From NCBI GenBank assembly GCA_013214905.1, contig JABSRV010000008.1, positions 1-51,042 on the forward strand: 51,042 bases of DNA. The letters run 5' to 3'. The notes beneath the pieces were generated by a model that saw only the letters and a program-made list of their open reading frames with translations, was not told where the DNA came from and did not search any database. This document shows positions 1 to 8,585 of this stretch, piece by piece (positions within the stretch are counted from its first letter, which is position 1; each line of letters opens with the position of its first letter). The position numbers were made by a program, and so were the translations under genes. The DNA comes from Psychrobium sp. (GTDB lineage Bacteria; Pseudomonadota; Gammaproteobacteria; Enterobacterales; Psychrobiaceae).

Positions 1-105
1 ACACAAAATATTCTGGAAATATTTTGAACGTCGCTTGCGACGGCCTTTGGAGAAATACAGGACGTATTTCTTAATAATACTGCGGTTTCAAGAATGACGG
101 GTATA
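1..105. repeat. Right-hand part of a TATACCC-family palindromic repeat, cut by the window edge
   Basis: These bases are nearly identical to the right-hand part of the full copy at 3564-3760. They include three small internal hairpins (an AAAATATT/AATATTTT arm, a CGTCGC/GCGACG arm and a GAAATAC/GTATTTC arm) and the terminal ACTGCGGTTTCA...CGGGTATA end. The left half lies outside the window. The element sits upstream of ftsE and has no coding capacity. It is probably a non-autonomous, MITE-like or REP-like element; no transposase was seen. Confidence 0.8.
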
Positions 106-176
106 TCTATTATTTTGATTATCATGTTAAATTTAACGTAATAAAGATAGCAATATAGCTTAGGGAGCGATAGAGA

Positions 177-881
177 ATGATTCGATTTGAAGAGGTCACC
201 AAGGTTTACCCTGGGGGGCAGCAAGCATTAAATCGGGTGAGTTTTCATCTGCAACCTGGTGAAATGGCATTTCTTACCGGCCACTCTGGCGCGGGAAAGA
301 GCACCTTATTAAAACTTGTCGCGTTGATGGAACGTCCAACGTCGGGGCAAGTTTTTATCAATGGTCACAACCTTAATAAAATCACTAAAAAACAAATACC
401 ATTCGCGCGGCGTGATATAGGCATGATTTTTCAAAATCATCGTCTGTTGATGGATCGCAGTGTTTTTAATAATGTCGCTTTACCGTTAATTATTGAAGGT
501 TATCATTTATCTGACATTAAACGCCGTGTCGCCGGCGCGTTAGACAAAGTGGGTTTGCTAGATAAACTCAATAACATGCCTCACACCCTTTCTGGTGGTG
601 AGCTACAGCGGGTGGGCATTGCGCGCGCCATCGTTAACAAACCACCGCTGCTACTTGCCGATGAACCAACGGGTAACTTAGATCCGCAATTGTCGCTGGA
701 AATTATGCGGGTGTTTGAAGATCTCAATTCGGTAGGCGTTGCCGTATTAATCGCCACGCATGACTTGGGATTAATTGCGCGCATGAAGTATCACGCCTTT
801 ACCTTGCGTCAAGGCCAATTGATTCATGACGGTTTAGCATCTACCGACTTAAGGGAGAGTAACTTTGAGCCTGTTATTTAG
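177..881 (+). CDS. ftsE: Cell-division ABC transporter ATP-binding protein FtsE
   Basis: This is the cytoplasmic ATPase of the FtsEX complex, which couples ATP hydrolysis at the septum to activation of periplasmic murein amidases through EnvC. The 234 residues carry a Walker A motif GHSGAGKST (K41), the ABC signature LSGGELQRV near residue 138 and a Walker B LLADEPTG near residues 159-166. Length is close to that usual for FtsE. The ATG at 177 is preceded by AGGGAG. The end overlaps ftsX by 17 bp, so the two are translationally coupled, and rpoH follows as in the conserved ftsY-ftsE-ftsX-rpoH order. FtsY would be expected just left of the window, although a repeat lies there. The partner gene envC is also in this window (4817-5947). 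Confidence 0.98.
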   Translation: MIRFEEVTKVYPGGQQALNRVSFHLQPGEMAFLTGHSGAGKSTLLKLVALMERPTSGQVFINGHNLNKITKKQIPFARRDIGMIFQNHRLLMDRSVFNNVALPLIIEGYHLSDIKRRVAGALDKVGLLDKLNNMPHTLSGGELQRVGIARAIVNKPPLLLADEPTGNLDPQLSLEIMRVFEDLNSVGVAVLIATHDLGLIARMKYHAFTLRQGQLIHDGLASTDLRESNFEPVI

Positions 882-1851
882 TCAAAGCAGACCGTCAGGC
901 GCGACCAACAGCAATCCTGGTCACCGCGTCGTGATGTATTTTATTCGCCACTTGCAACAAGCGCTAGCGAGCATTGGTGAGTTATGGCGCATGCCAACAT
1001 CGTCGATGTTAACCATGGCGGTATTAGGGGTGAGCTTGGCGTTACCTACCACTTTGCACTTATTATTAAAAAATAGTGAGCAATTACGAGGCTCATGGGA
1101 TGATGCGGCTGAAATAAGCTTATTCCTTAAAGATAACGTATCGGCGCAAACAGCGGTGAAAGTGGTTAATCGCATTAGCTTATATCCTCAGGTAAGCGAT
1201 GTGCAGTATATTTCTGCTGAGCAGGCGTTGGAAGAATTTAAAACGCTTTCGGGATTTGGAGAGGCGTTAGATTATCTCGATGAGAATCCCTTACCCGCCG
1301 TTATTCTTGTAACACCGACCAAGCAATATTCAAGTCCAGAAGGGGCACGCGACTTACTTGAAAAGTTGCAACAACAATCAGAAATTGCCTTTGGTAAGCT
1401 TGATGTTACCTGGCTAGAAAAGCTAACCGCTATTGTTAATTTATTAGAAGACGGCGTATTTGCGCTAGGTTTTCTGTTACTACTTGCTGTGGCGCTAATT
1501 ATTGCTAATACCATTCGTTTATCTATTTTAAATCGCCGTGAAGAAATTGAGGTTTTAAAGCTGGTGGGTGCAACCAACGACTTTATCAGGCGCCCATTTC
1601 TGTATACCGGCATTTGGTATGGCTTAATTGGTGGTCTCATTGCATGGATTTGTGTTTCATTAATTTTGTGGTGGGTGGAAGGATCCTTGCTTAATCTAGC
1701 CAGTCAATTTGGTTCTGAGTTAATACTTGATGGTTTAGATTTTAGTGAATTTTTGATCTTGATCTCATTAAGCTCTTTGCTTGGATGGCTTGGTGCATAT
1801 GCTTCTGTGATGCGTCATGTCTATGAAATTGAACCAGAAAATCAGTTGTGA
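865..1851 (+). CDS. ftsX: Cell-division ABC transporter permease FtsX
   Basis: This is the membrane subunit of FtsEX. The 328 residues show a cytoplasmic N terminus, a first membrane segment near residues 47-70, a large periplasmic loop (the EnvC contact region in characterised relatives), and three further hydrophobic segments near residues 197-217, 244-269 and 294-315. The start is a TTG at 865 inside the end of ftsE, preceded by GGGAGAG. A later start at the internal Met24 (MYFIRHLQQAL) is possible and would remove a poorly conserved N-terminal extension. The gene is followed by a 125-bp gap and rpoH. Confidence 0.96.
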   Translation: MSLLFSQSRPSGATNSNPGHRVVMYFIRHLQQALASIGELWRMPTSSMLTMAVLGVSLALPTTLHLLLKNSEQLRGSWDDAAEISLFLKDNVSAQTAVKVVNRISLYPQVSDVQYISAEQALEEFKTLSGFGEALDYLDENPLPAVILVTPTKQYSSPEGARDLLEKLQQQSEIAFGKLDVTWLEKLTAIVNLLEDGVFALGFLLLLAVALIIANTIRLSILNRREEIEVLKLVGATNDFIRRPFLYTGIWYGLIGGLIAWICVSLILWWVEGSLLNLASQFGSELILDGLDFSEFLILISLSSLLGWLGAYASVMRHVYEIEPENQL

Positions 1852-1976
1852 ACTAAATGCATCTCCAACGCTCTAATTACCGTGAAACAGTTGGTAACAT
1901 TGATTGAAATGATCCTATAGCGATCATTAAAATTGCATGATAGACTCGGGGCAAGTTTTAAGATTAGGAGGTTCGA

Positions 1977-2834
1977 ATGAGCAACTCAATAACATCTACA
2001 GCATTAATGCCGGTAACATCTGGCAGCATCGAAACGTACGTGGCGTCTGCTGCGCGCATCCCTATGCTAAATGCCAAAGATGAACATGAATTGGCTTCTC
2101 GTTTGTACCATGATGGCGATTTACAAGCGGCACAGAAACTTATCATGTCGCATTTACGTTTCGTTATTCATATTGCAAAAAGCTATTCAGGATACGGTTT
2201 ACCACACGCTGACTTGATTCAAGAAGGCAACGTTGGACTAATGAAAGCTGTAAAACGTTTTAATCCAGAAGTGGGCGTGCGTTTGGTATCTTTCGCCGTG
2301 CATTGGATCAAAGCTGAGATTCATGAGTACGTATTGAAAAATTGGCGCATTGTAAAAGTGGCGACCACTAAAGCACAGCGTAAGTTATTCTTTAATCTTC
2401 GTAAAAACAAAAAGCGTCTTGGTTGGTTCAATCAAGAAGAAGTAAACGTTGTTGCACGAGAATTAGGTGTATCGACTCGTGATGTGGTTGAAATGGAATC
2501 ACGCATGAGTTTAAACGATAGTTCGTTTGATTTAAGCAATGACGATGATGACGGCTCGCCAAGTCACTTCGCGCCAACGCAATATCTTGAAGACAAATCT
2601 TCAAATGTTGCTGAGTATGTGGAAGACAAAAACTGGGAAAGTCACGCAAATGCTAAACTCACCAGCGCCATGGCAACATTAGACGAACGCAGTCAGCATA
2701 TTGTTCGTGCTCGTTGGTTAACCGACGACAAAACCACGCTACAAGATTTGGCAACGCACTATCAAGTGTCTGCAGAGCGTGTGAGACAGTTGGAAAAGAG
2801 CGCCATGAAAAAACTTAAAGCAGCGATGGAATAA
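1977..2834 (+). CDS. rpoH: RNA polymerase heat-shock sigma factor RpoH (sigma-32)
   Basis: This group-3 sigma-70 family protein directs polymerase to heat-shock promoters. The 285 residues contain the region 2 core ([19 protein letters not shown]), the diagnostic RpoH box QRKLFFNLR starting at Q134, and a C-terminal region 4 helix-turn-helix ([19 protein letters not shown]). The ATG at 1977 has a very strong AGGAGG 7 bases upstream. In relatives the level is controlled by translation and by chaperone-mediated proteolysis. A matching sigma-32 promoter lies ahead of hslVU at 35816-35841. The gene ends in its own terminator. A short palindrome (AATGATC...GATCATT, 1908-1928) in the leader could fold, but no thermosensor is demonstrated. 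Confidence 0.98.
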   Translation: MSNSITSTALMPVTSGSIETYVASAARIPMLNAKDEHELASRLYHDGDLQAAQKLIMSHLRFVIHIAKSYSGYGLPHADLIQEGNVGLMKAVKRFNPEVGVRLVSFAVHWIKAEIHEYVLKNWRIVKVATTKAQRKLFFNLRKNKKRLGWFNQEEVNVVARELGVSTRDVVEMESRMSLNDSSFDLSNDDDDGSPSHFAPTQYLEDKSSNVAEYVEDKNWESHANAKLTSAMATLDERSQHIVRARWLTDDKTTLQDLATHYQVSAERVRQLEKSAMKKLKAAME

Positions 2835-2852
2835 GTCGTCCTTTAACAACCT

Positions 2853-2879
2853 AAAAAAGCAGCTTCGGCTGTTTTTTTT
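2853..2879 (+). terminator. Rho-independent terminator of rpoH
   Basis: A CAGC-TTCG-GCTG stem-loop with the stable UUCG tetraloop is followed by an uninterrupted run of T, 20 bases after the rpoH stop. The hairpin core resembles the one after rpmE. Confidence 0.85.
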
Positions 2880-2894
2880 GTTTCTGTCCTAATA

Positions 2895-3020
2895 TATACC
2901 CAAAACCATTGGAATTGCAGTGAAGCCGTCAAGTTTCGAATCGCCTGCGCTTATGTTTTATAAGTGATTGTGATTCGAAACGCAGACAATAAAACTGCGG
3001 TTTCAAGGGGGACGGGTATA
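2895..3020. repeat. TATACCC-family palindromic repeat, short form (126 bp)
   Basis: The element starts TATACCC and ends GGGTATA. The ends are imperfect inverted repeats sharing TTGRAA and CTGC/GCAG blocks. Compared with 3564-3760 it lacks the internal block with three hairpins, so the family has short and long forms. TA dinucleotides lie at both outer edges, which suggests a TA target duplication. It separates rpoH from the GrpB-family gene. Confidence 0.85.
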
Positions 3021-3039
3021 ATCTAAACGAAACTCCCCA

Positions 3040-3558
3040 ATGAAAATACTAAAATACGAATCAAGCAATGCACAGTTCACCCCATGGACAAGTAGCTACC
3101 TAGATGTTGCTAAGGCGCTAATCGAACTCATTGAAACAGATAAGCTTAGCGTGCTGCATTTTGGTTCAACCTCTGCGATGGTGGGTGGTAAGGGCATTAT
3201 CGATTTATCAGTATTATATGCCAGTGGCCAAATTGATTTAGCGACCGCACGACTCAAGGATTTAGGCTTTCAAGATCAAATAAGTGATCAGCCGTTTCCT
3301 GCTAATCGACCACGTAAAGATGGCGCTGTTGTATATGAAAGTACAAGGTATTTAATTCATGCTCATGTCATTGAAATACACAGCGATAATCATAAAAAGC
3401 AATTAGCTTACAAAAATCATTTATTAAATAACGCTGATGCACGTGAGCAATATGAAGCGACTAAAAAAGCAATTTTGGCGTCAGGTATTAACGAGCTGCA
3501 ACAATATGGGGATTTGAAATCTCCCCACGTGAAAAGCGTCTTAAAGAAACTTAGTTAG
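3040..3558 (+). CDS. GrpB/UPF0157-family protein (nucleotidyltransferase-like)
   Basis: The 172-residue protein contains the family hallmark HFGSTSAMVGGKGIIDLSV near residues 40-58, which aligns with the GSTSVPG...KPIID signature of the GrpB family and resembles a nucleotidyltransferase active-site loop. The biochemical role of GrpB proteins is not established; some relatives are fused to or next to CoA or nucleotide enzymes. The gene is an isolated transcription unit between two same-orientation TATACCC repeats and is not part of the usual rpoH or yibQ neighbourhood, so it may be an acquired gene. The ATG at 3040 is chosen although only a weak ribosome site (AAACTCCCC) precedes it. Confidence 0.8.
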   Translation: MKILKYESSNAQFTPWTSSYLDVAKALIELIETDKLSVLHFGSTSAMVGGKGIIDLSVLYASGQIDLATARLKDLGFQDQISDQPFPANRPRKDGAVVYESTRYLIHAHVIEIHSDNHKKQLAYKNHLLNNADAREQYEATKKAILASGINELQQYGDLKSPHVKSVLKKLS

Positions 3559-3563
3559 TTGTA

Positions 3564-3760
3564 TATACCCAAAATCATTGGAATTGCAGTGAAGCCGTCA
3601 AGGTTCGAATCACCTGAGCTTATGTTTTATAAGTGATTGTGATTCGAATCCGCCGACACAAAATATTCTGGAAATATTTTGAACGTCGCTTGCGACGGCC
3701 TTTGGAGAAATACAGGACGTATTTCTTAATAAAACTGCGGTTTCAAGGGTAACGGGTATA
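3564..3760. repeat. TATACCC-family palindromic repeat, long form (197 bp)
   Basis: This full-length copy has the same left end as 2895-3020 and the same right end as 1-105 and 2895-3020. The extra internal segment carries three consecutive small hairpins. The right edge lies one base from the TAA stop of yibQ (minus strand), so the element forms the immediate 3' region of the gpmI-envC-yibQ transcript. Confidence 0.88.
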
Positions 3761-3761
3761 G

Positions 3762-4589
3762 TTACTTAGCGCTAACCGCGTGTCTTAACATTGCAGTGCT
3801 GCGCGGGCTTGGGAAGTGCTTGTTTTTAGCTAAACGCGTCGTCGTTGGCAACAACGTTGATAGCGACACTAAGTCGATGTTTAATGCTTTTAAACGCGGT
3901 GCAATCGTGGCTAAAAATGCCACGGTTTGCGGGTGTGGATGCGCAATGGCAATAGCTAACTGATGACGTTTCGCAATCCTGATCAACTGCTTAAACTGTT
4001 TGTCTAACGAGTCATAATCAAGTTTATTATCCAAAAATACGTGTCGATGACCGGTTTGCAGTCCACGCTCGGTCGCTATGCGTTCAGCCATTGAATATGG
4101 CGTGGTTTTACTGTCTAGAAAATATAACTGACGCTTGGCTAGTTCGTCCATTAGCCAAGTTAGGTGCGTGGTTTGCGTGGTAAACTTGCTACCCATATGA
4201 TTGTTAATACCGCGCGCGTAAGGCACATTGTCTAGTGCCAAGCGAATTTGCGCGCGCATAGATTGTTCATTCATAGAAGATTTTAAGGCACCCTTGCCCA
4301 GCAAGTGATTATTACTGGTCGCTTCCATCGGAATATGAGCGATGATTTCACGTTGGCTAGCAAATATTTTCTCCGCCATGATCTGCGTTAATGGCGCAAA
4401 TGGCACCACGGCATAGGTAAATTGGCCTTTGAGTTCTAAAGCTGAAATGTCTGTTTGACGATAGCCAATATCATCAATAACAATAGCGATTTGTGGATTT
4501 AAAGCGGCCAGGGCTGCAGGGCTCATGCTCAGCAGAACAACTGAAATACAGGTGGTAAGTTTGCTGAGGGCTGACAATACTACATTCAT
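3762..4589 (-). CDS. yibQ: Divergent polysaccharide deacetylase family protein (YibQ-like)
   Basis: The 275-residue protein has an N-terminal signal peptide or anchor (about residues 1-28, ending PAALA) followed by a divergent polysaccharide deacetylase fold that begins IAIVIDDIGYRQTD and includes a GINNHMGSKFT segment. It is probably exported to the periplasm; its substrate is unknown, and family members lack part of the classical deacetylase metal triad. It is the third gene of the conserved gpmI-envC-yibQ order. The 227-bp gap to envC is longer than usual and holds an inverted repeat (4751-4799). Confidence 0.9.
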   Translation of the reverse strand: MNVVLSALSKLTTCISVVLLSMSPAALAALNPQIAIVIDDIGYRQTDISALELKGQFTYAVVPFAPLTQIMAEKIFASQREIIAHIPMEATSNNHLLGKGALKSSMNEQSMRAQIRLALDNVPYARGINNHMGSKFTTQTTHLTWLMDELAKRQLYFLDSKTTPYSMAERIATERGLQTGHRHVFLDNKLDYDSLDKQFKQLIRIAKRHQLAIAIAHPHPQTVAFLATIAPRLKALNIDLVSLSTLLPTTTRLAKNKHFPSPRSTAMLRHAVSAK

Positions 4590-4750
4590 TGCTAATCACT
4601 TCTCCGGTGAATTTCTACTTTGTCTAGGTGAATCCATTCAACATGTGGCATCAATCGTCATGCATACACAATGAATCTTTAATATTAAAATCAGTGATTA
4701 AGCAAAACATTAGAGTGCCTGATCATAAAAGGCTGATTTAAAAGTGTCAT

Positions 4751-4799
4751 AAATATTCGCGCCTATTTGAACAGAAAATGAGCGAAAAAGCGAATATTT
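4751..4799. repeat. Inverted repeat in the envC-yibQ gap
   Basis: A perfect 10-bp inverted repeat (AAATATTCGC ... GCGAATATTT) encloses a 29-base loop just after the envC stop. It could attenuate read-through from envC into yibQ. There is no clear T run after it on the minus strand, so it is not called a terminator. Confidence 0.5.
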
Positions 4800-4816
4800 A
4801 TTAGTTATGTTTGCTA

Positions 4817-5947
4817 TTACTTAAACCAACGCGTCGGGCTAACGGCTTTACCTTGATAGCGTATTTCAAAATAGAGGGCGGGTTTGCTTTGGCCGCCACT
4901 TTGACCTAATAATGCAATTTTCTCGTTAGCGGCAACAACATCACCAGCATCTTTAAGCAACGCTTGGTTGTGACCATAAAGGCTCATGTAGCCCTTGCCG
5001 TGATCCAACACTAAGACTAGACCAAATCCTTTGATCCAGTTAGAAAATATTACCTTGCCATGGTGAATAGCCGTCACAGACTGCCCTTCAATGCCGCTAA
5101 TGGTAATGCCTTTACGGCGTAAATTACCGTGACGCCGTTGGCCAAATTTGTGAATGATTTTACCGCGACTTTGTTTTGGCAATAGACCGCGTACTCCGGC
5201 CAACCCGTTAAGCGGTAAGCTAGATTGAGTCTTGCTTTTCTGCTGCTCGTTTAACAGTTGTTTAATGTCGATTTCTGATAACTGATAGCGCTCCAACTGC
5301 GTACTGTTTTTGCTATACGATAATTTAAGCTGGCGTAGCGCGCCATTACGTTGTGTTTTTTCTTTGCTTAACTGTTGTTCATGTTGCTGTTGCTCTTTGA
5401 GCAAGCTGCTAAGCTCTAACGCGGTAGCATTTAGCTCAATCGCTATATCGGTTAGTGATTGGATGGTGCTGCTGAGCTCGGTAATAGATGAAATACGCGC
5501 CTTATTGAGAAATTGATAATAGCCAAGCAATCGCTCTGTTGTACTACTTTGTTGTTGATTTAACAACATTTTCATTAGGTCATGATCGCCCGTCATATAA
5601 GCGCTTTTAAGTTGCTTGCTTAACACCCTTTGCTGCTTTTTCTTGTCGTTGAACAGTGTTGTTTGCTGTTTTTTCAGCTGTTGTTGCTTAGTGCTTGTTT
5701 GGCGTTGTTGCTGTTTTGTTTGGTGCAGTGACTTCGCTGATTTCGCCACCTGTTGTTCAATGTTTTTCAATTGCTTATTCAGGCGATCTTGTTGTTTCTT
5801 TTGCTGATTCAGCAATTGTGTTTGCTGAGTAATTTTTTGTTTGATGCTTTTTAATTGATCATTAGAGGGCGATTGAGCGCAAAGAACCACACTGCTAATA
5901 CTTAGCAGTGTGGTCATTAAACATAACTTTAACAATGACTGGCGCAA
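4817..5947 (-). CDS. envC: Murein hydrolase activator EnvC
   Basis: This periplasmic activator of cell-separation amidases is controlled by FtsEX in characterised relatives. The 376 residues show a signal peptide (residues 1-24, ending VLCAQ), a long Gln/Lys-rich coiled coil over about residues 30-215, and a C-terminal LytM (peptidase M23) domain over about residues 255-376. The LytM domain is degenerate: the position expected to be HFEIR reads YFEIR, and the first metal-binding motif is not recognisable. This fits EnvC acting as an activator and not an enzyme. It follows gpmI after only 4 bases, so the two are co-transcribed. ftsE and ftsX lie 3 kb away on the other strand. Confidence 0.95.
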   Translation of the reverse strand: MRQSLLKLCLMTTLLSISSVVLCAQSPSNDQLKSIKQKITQQTQLLNQQKKQQDRLNKQLKNIEQQVAKSAKSLHQTKQQQRQTSTKQQQLKKQQTTLFNDKKKQQRVLSKQLKSAYMTGDHDLMKMLLNQQQSSTTERLLGYYQFLNKARISSITELSSTIQSLTDIAIELNATALELSSLLKEQQQHEQQLSKEKTQRNGALRQLKLSYSKNSTQLERYQLSEIDIKQLLNEQQKSKTQSSLPLNGLAGVRGLLPKQSRGKIIHKFGQRRHGNLRRKGITISGIEGQSVTAIHHGKVIFSNWIKGFGLVLVLDHGKGYMSLYGHNQALLKDAGDVVAANEKIALLGQSGGQSKPALYFEIRYQGKAVSPTRWFK

Positions 5948-5951
5948 TGAC

Positions 5952-7496
5952 TTAACTTAACGTCATTAAAGGAGTGCCGGTCATTTCTGGCGGTATCTCC
6001 ATGTCTAACAAACGCAGCATAGTCGGTGCAATATCACTTAGTTTACCCGAATCAGCTGGCGTAGCATCTCGGCCTACGTAGATGAACGGTACTGGCTCAC
6101 AGGTATGCGCGGTATGCGCTTGCGCCGTTGTCTCGTCAACCATTTGCTCAGCGTTGCCATGATCTGCGGTAATTAAACATTCGCCGCCAGCATTATCTAG
6201 TGCGCCAAGCACGCGTTCAATACATGAATCAACAGCTTCGCATGCCTCAATAGCGGCGCTTAAAATACCCGTGTGACCAACCATGTCGCCATTCGGGTAG
6301 TTGCAGATAATGACATCATATTTCTGCGCTGCAATGGCTGCCACTAGCTTGTCGGTTAACAGGGTTGAGTTCATGGCTGGTTGTAAGTCATAGGTCGCAA
6401 CGTCTGGTGATGGTATAAGAATACGATCTTCACCCTCAAACTCATCTTCAATGCCGCCATTGAAGAAAAATGTCACGTGGGCATATTTTTCGGTTTCAGA
6501 AATACGTAATTGTGTTTTGTTATTGTCTTGCAGCCATTGCCCTAATACATTATTAAGCTTTTCTGGCGAATAAGCCACTGGGCTAATAATACTGTCGGCA
6601 TATTGAGTTAACTGGACAAAGGCGTTAAGTGTTGGTGTTGCCTTGCGCTCAAAGCCAGCAAAGTCGGCATCAACAAAGGCGCGGCTTATTTCACGGGCGC
6701 GATCCGCTCTAAAATTCATGAAGAACATCGCATCGCCATCATTAATGGTGACAGATGTGCCATCGGCTTTGTTGATGCTAGTGGCGCCAACAAACTCATC
6801 GTTTTCGTCACGTGCATAAGCTTGCTTGAGTGCATCAACGGCGCAGCTATTGTTATGCAGCCCCTTGCCTTGAGCCATTAAATGGTAAGCAATTTCCACT
6901 CGATCCCAACGCTGATCGCGATCCATCGCGTAATAACGGCCTACTAATGAGGCTATTTGGCCAATGCCAAGCTCTTTAAACAACGCTTGTACTTTTTCAA
7001 TAGACGCTAGCGCGCTGCGTGGTGGGGTATCACGACCATCAAGAAAAGCGTGTAGGTAAATTTCTTTCGCGCCACGTTTTGCCGCCAATTTAATCAATGC
7101 CAGCATATGATCAACATGACTGTGCACGCCGCCATGAGAAAACAATCCCAACATATCCACGGCTTTGCCCGCATTAATGGTTGAGTCTAGATTGTCGACT
7201 AAGGCAACATTGACATCGAACTCGCCATCGGTAATTGCTTTGTTGATGCGCGTATAGTTTTGATAAACAATGCGTCCAGAGCCGATGTTCACATGACCGA
7301 CTTCAGAGTTGCCCATTTGTCCATCGGGTAAACCGACGTCTTGTCCAGAACCTGAAATCAACGTGTGCGGGTAATTTTCCCATAATCTATCCATGGTCGG
7401 CGTTTTGGCTAACGCAATGGCATTGTTGGTTTGATCTTCTCGGTAACCCCAACCATCAAGGATGAGTAAAACTAAGGGTTTTTTAACGCTGGGCAT
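5952..7496 (-). CDS. gpmI: 2,3-bisphosphoglycerate-independent phosphoglycerate mutase
   Basis: This cytoplasmic glycolytic enzyme interconverts 3- and 2-phosphoglycerate using two Mn ions and a phosphoserine intermediate. The 514 residues, full length for the family, include [11 protein letters not shown] at the N terminus (first metal-binding Asp), [15 protein letters not shown] with the catalytic Ser, the FLDGRDTPP and [13 protein letters not shown] substrate loops, and the C-terminal metal sites ADHGNAEQM and [12 protein letters not shown]. It heads the gpmI-envC-yibQ operon. The ATG at 7496 opens [12 protein letters not shown] 360-bp region with a 157-bp repeat separates it from the divergent rhodanese operon. 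Confidence 0.98.
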   Translation of the reverse strand: MPSVKKPLVLLILDGWGYREDQTNNAIALAKTPTMDRLWENYPHTLISGSGQDVGLPDGQMGNSEVGHVNIGSGRIVYQNYTRINKAITDGEFDVNVALVDNLDSTINAGKAVDMLGLFSHGGVHSHVDHMLALIKLAAKRGAKEIYLHAFLDGRDTPPRSALASIEKVQALFKELGIGQIASLVGRYYAMDRDQRWDRVEIAYHLMAQGKGLHNNSCAVDALKQAYARDENDEFVGATSINKADGTSVTINDGDAMFFMNFRADRAREISRAFVDADFAGFERKATPTLNAFVQLTQYADSIISPVAYSPEKLNNVLGQWLQDNNKTQLRISETEKYAHVTFFFNGGIEDEFEGEDRILIPSPDVATYDLQPAMNSTLLTDKLVAAIAAQKYDVIICNYPNGDMVGHTGILSAAIEACEAVDSCIERVLGALDNAGGECLITADHGNAEQMVDETTAQAHTAHTCEPVPFIYVGRDATPADSGKLSDIAPTMLRLLDMEIPPEMTGTPLMTLS

Positions 7497-7856
7497 TGAT
7501 AAGTCCTATGCTGAACAAGATATTTGTTCAATATATTACACGCCCCACTGCAGATAAAAAACACAAATTCATGCTAATACCAATTCTATTAAGTTTGTGT
7601 TCTTGTTGTGCGTAGAGAAAATCAATTAGAATGAGGCGCTCGATTGAGCAATAGCTAGCTATTGGGGTTGAGAGCAACGTAATTATCATTGATTTTAACC
7701 AGCACAAGTGGGCAATGACTTAGTGGAATTGGTATAAATTTTCATTTTCATAATACTGACCATGATGCGTATTGGTAACTCGGTGTTTGGTCTGTATACT
7801 AAGCGCAAAATAAAAGCCCTTTGTTGTGGCTGTAAATATGTTTATTAGGATTAAAT
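7497..7856. other. Divergent intergenic region between gpmI and the rhodanese-grxC-secB-gpsA operon
   Basis: This 360-bp region must hold promoters for both operons. About half is occupied by the inverted-repeat element at 7578-7734. The remaining right flank (7736-7856) is AT-rich and contains plausible but unremarkable -35/-10 sequences. No gene is seen. Confidence 0.7.
7578..7734. repeat. 157-bp TACCAAT inverted-repeat element (MITE-like), copy 1
   Basis: The element begins TACCAATTC and ends GAATTGGTA, and is flanked on both sides by TAA, a probable 3-bp target duplication. Its interior (the stretch around AGCTAGCTATTG and GGTTGAGAGCAACG) matches, in opposite orientation, the element at 38832-38988 and a degenerate copy at 32700-32857. 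It has no coding capacity. Confidence 0.85.
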
Positions 7857-8282
7857 ATGGAATATGTAGAGTTTCTTCAAGCCAATCCAGTGCTTACGTT
7901 TGCGTGGATCGGTATTTTCGCTGCGCTAATATTTACCAGTGTTAAAGCGGGTATGTCTAACGTTAAAAAGATCAGCCATCAACAAGCCACTTTATTGATG
8001 AATCGCGAAGAAGCGATAGTGATTGATGTGCGTAGCGACGCGGAATTTAAAAAGGGTCATATACTTGGCTCTAAGCTATTACCATTGTCGAAATTGAAAA
8101 ATAATGAATTGGGAAGTCTTGAAAAAAAGAAAGATAGCCCCATTATTGTTGTATGTAATATGGGAATGACATCGACACAAGCGTGTCAAATGTTGCAAAA
8201 AGCTGGATTTACTAATCTTCATAGCTTGCAGGGTGGCATTACCGAATGGCGCAGTGCAAACTTGCCTTTAACCCAAAAATAG
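7857..8282 (+). CDS. yibN: Membrane-anchored rhodanese-like sulfurtransferase (YibN-like)
   Basis: The 141-residue protein has one N-terminal membrane segment (about residues 12-30) and a single rhodanese domain (about residues 38-138) with IDVRSDAEFKKGHI and an active-site loop VVCNMGMTS containing the candidate catalytic Cys. Rhodaneses transfer sulfane sulfur; the acceptor here is unknown. It heads the conserved yibN-grxC-secB-gpsA operon and is 12 bases from grxC. The ATG at 7857 has a weak AGGA-type ribosome site (TTAGGATTAAAT). Confidence 0.93.
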   Translation: MEYVEFLQANPVLTFAWIGIFAALIFTSVKAGMSNVKKISHQQATLLMNREEAIVIDVRSDAEFKKGHILGSKLLPLSKLKNNELGSLEKKKDSPIIVVCNMGMTSTQACQMLQKAGFTNLHSLQGGITEWRSANLPLTQK

Positions 8283-8294
8283 AGAATTTATTTA

Positions 8295-8549
8295 ATGGCT
8301 AATGTTACATTATATATTCGTTCTTGGTGTTCTTTTTGCCAACAAGCGACAAACTTGCTAGACAATAAATCGGTGTCTTATCAAATCATTGATATCGAAG
8401 AACAGCCAGAAAAACGCGATGAAATGATCGAACTTACAGGTCGTACATCTGTGCCACAAGTTTTCATTAATCAACAAGCTATTGGCGGTTGTGATGACTT
8501 ATTCGCATTAGAAAGCAACGGCGAGTTAGACAAGCTGTTAACTAAATAA
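8295..8549 (+). CDS. grxC: Glutaredoxin 3
   Basis: This is a small glutathione-dependent disulfide reductase. The 84 residues form a complete glutaredoxin fold with a CSFC redox centre (C12 and C15), where the classical motif is CPYC, the TSVPQVFIN cis-proline motif and the GGCDDL glutathione-binding motif. Replacement of Pro by Ser in the active site is the notable difference. It lies between the rhodanese gene and secB, as in enteric bacteria, which places sulfur and redox functions next to the export chaperone. Confidence 0.96.
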   Translation: MANVTLYIRSWCSFCQQATNLLDNKSVSYQIIDIEEQPEKRDEMIELTGRTSVPQVFINQQAIGGCDDLFALESNGELDKLLTK

Positions 8550-8585
8550 TATTAAAAGAACAATAAAGACAAAGGAATAACAAAC

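Noticed and set aside
1908-1928. Palindrome in the rpoH leader as an RNA thermometer
   Set aside because: It is short and does not pair with the ribosome-binding site; no evidence for a thermosensor could be read.
4751-4799. Rho-independent terminator between envC and yibQ
   Set aside because: The loop is 29 bases and no T run follows on the minus strand.
5616-5807. Cys/Phe-rich ORF opposite envC
   Set aside because: It is the antisense of the Gln/Lys-rich EnvC coiled coil, a composition artefact.
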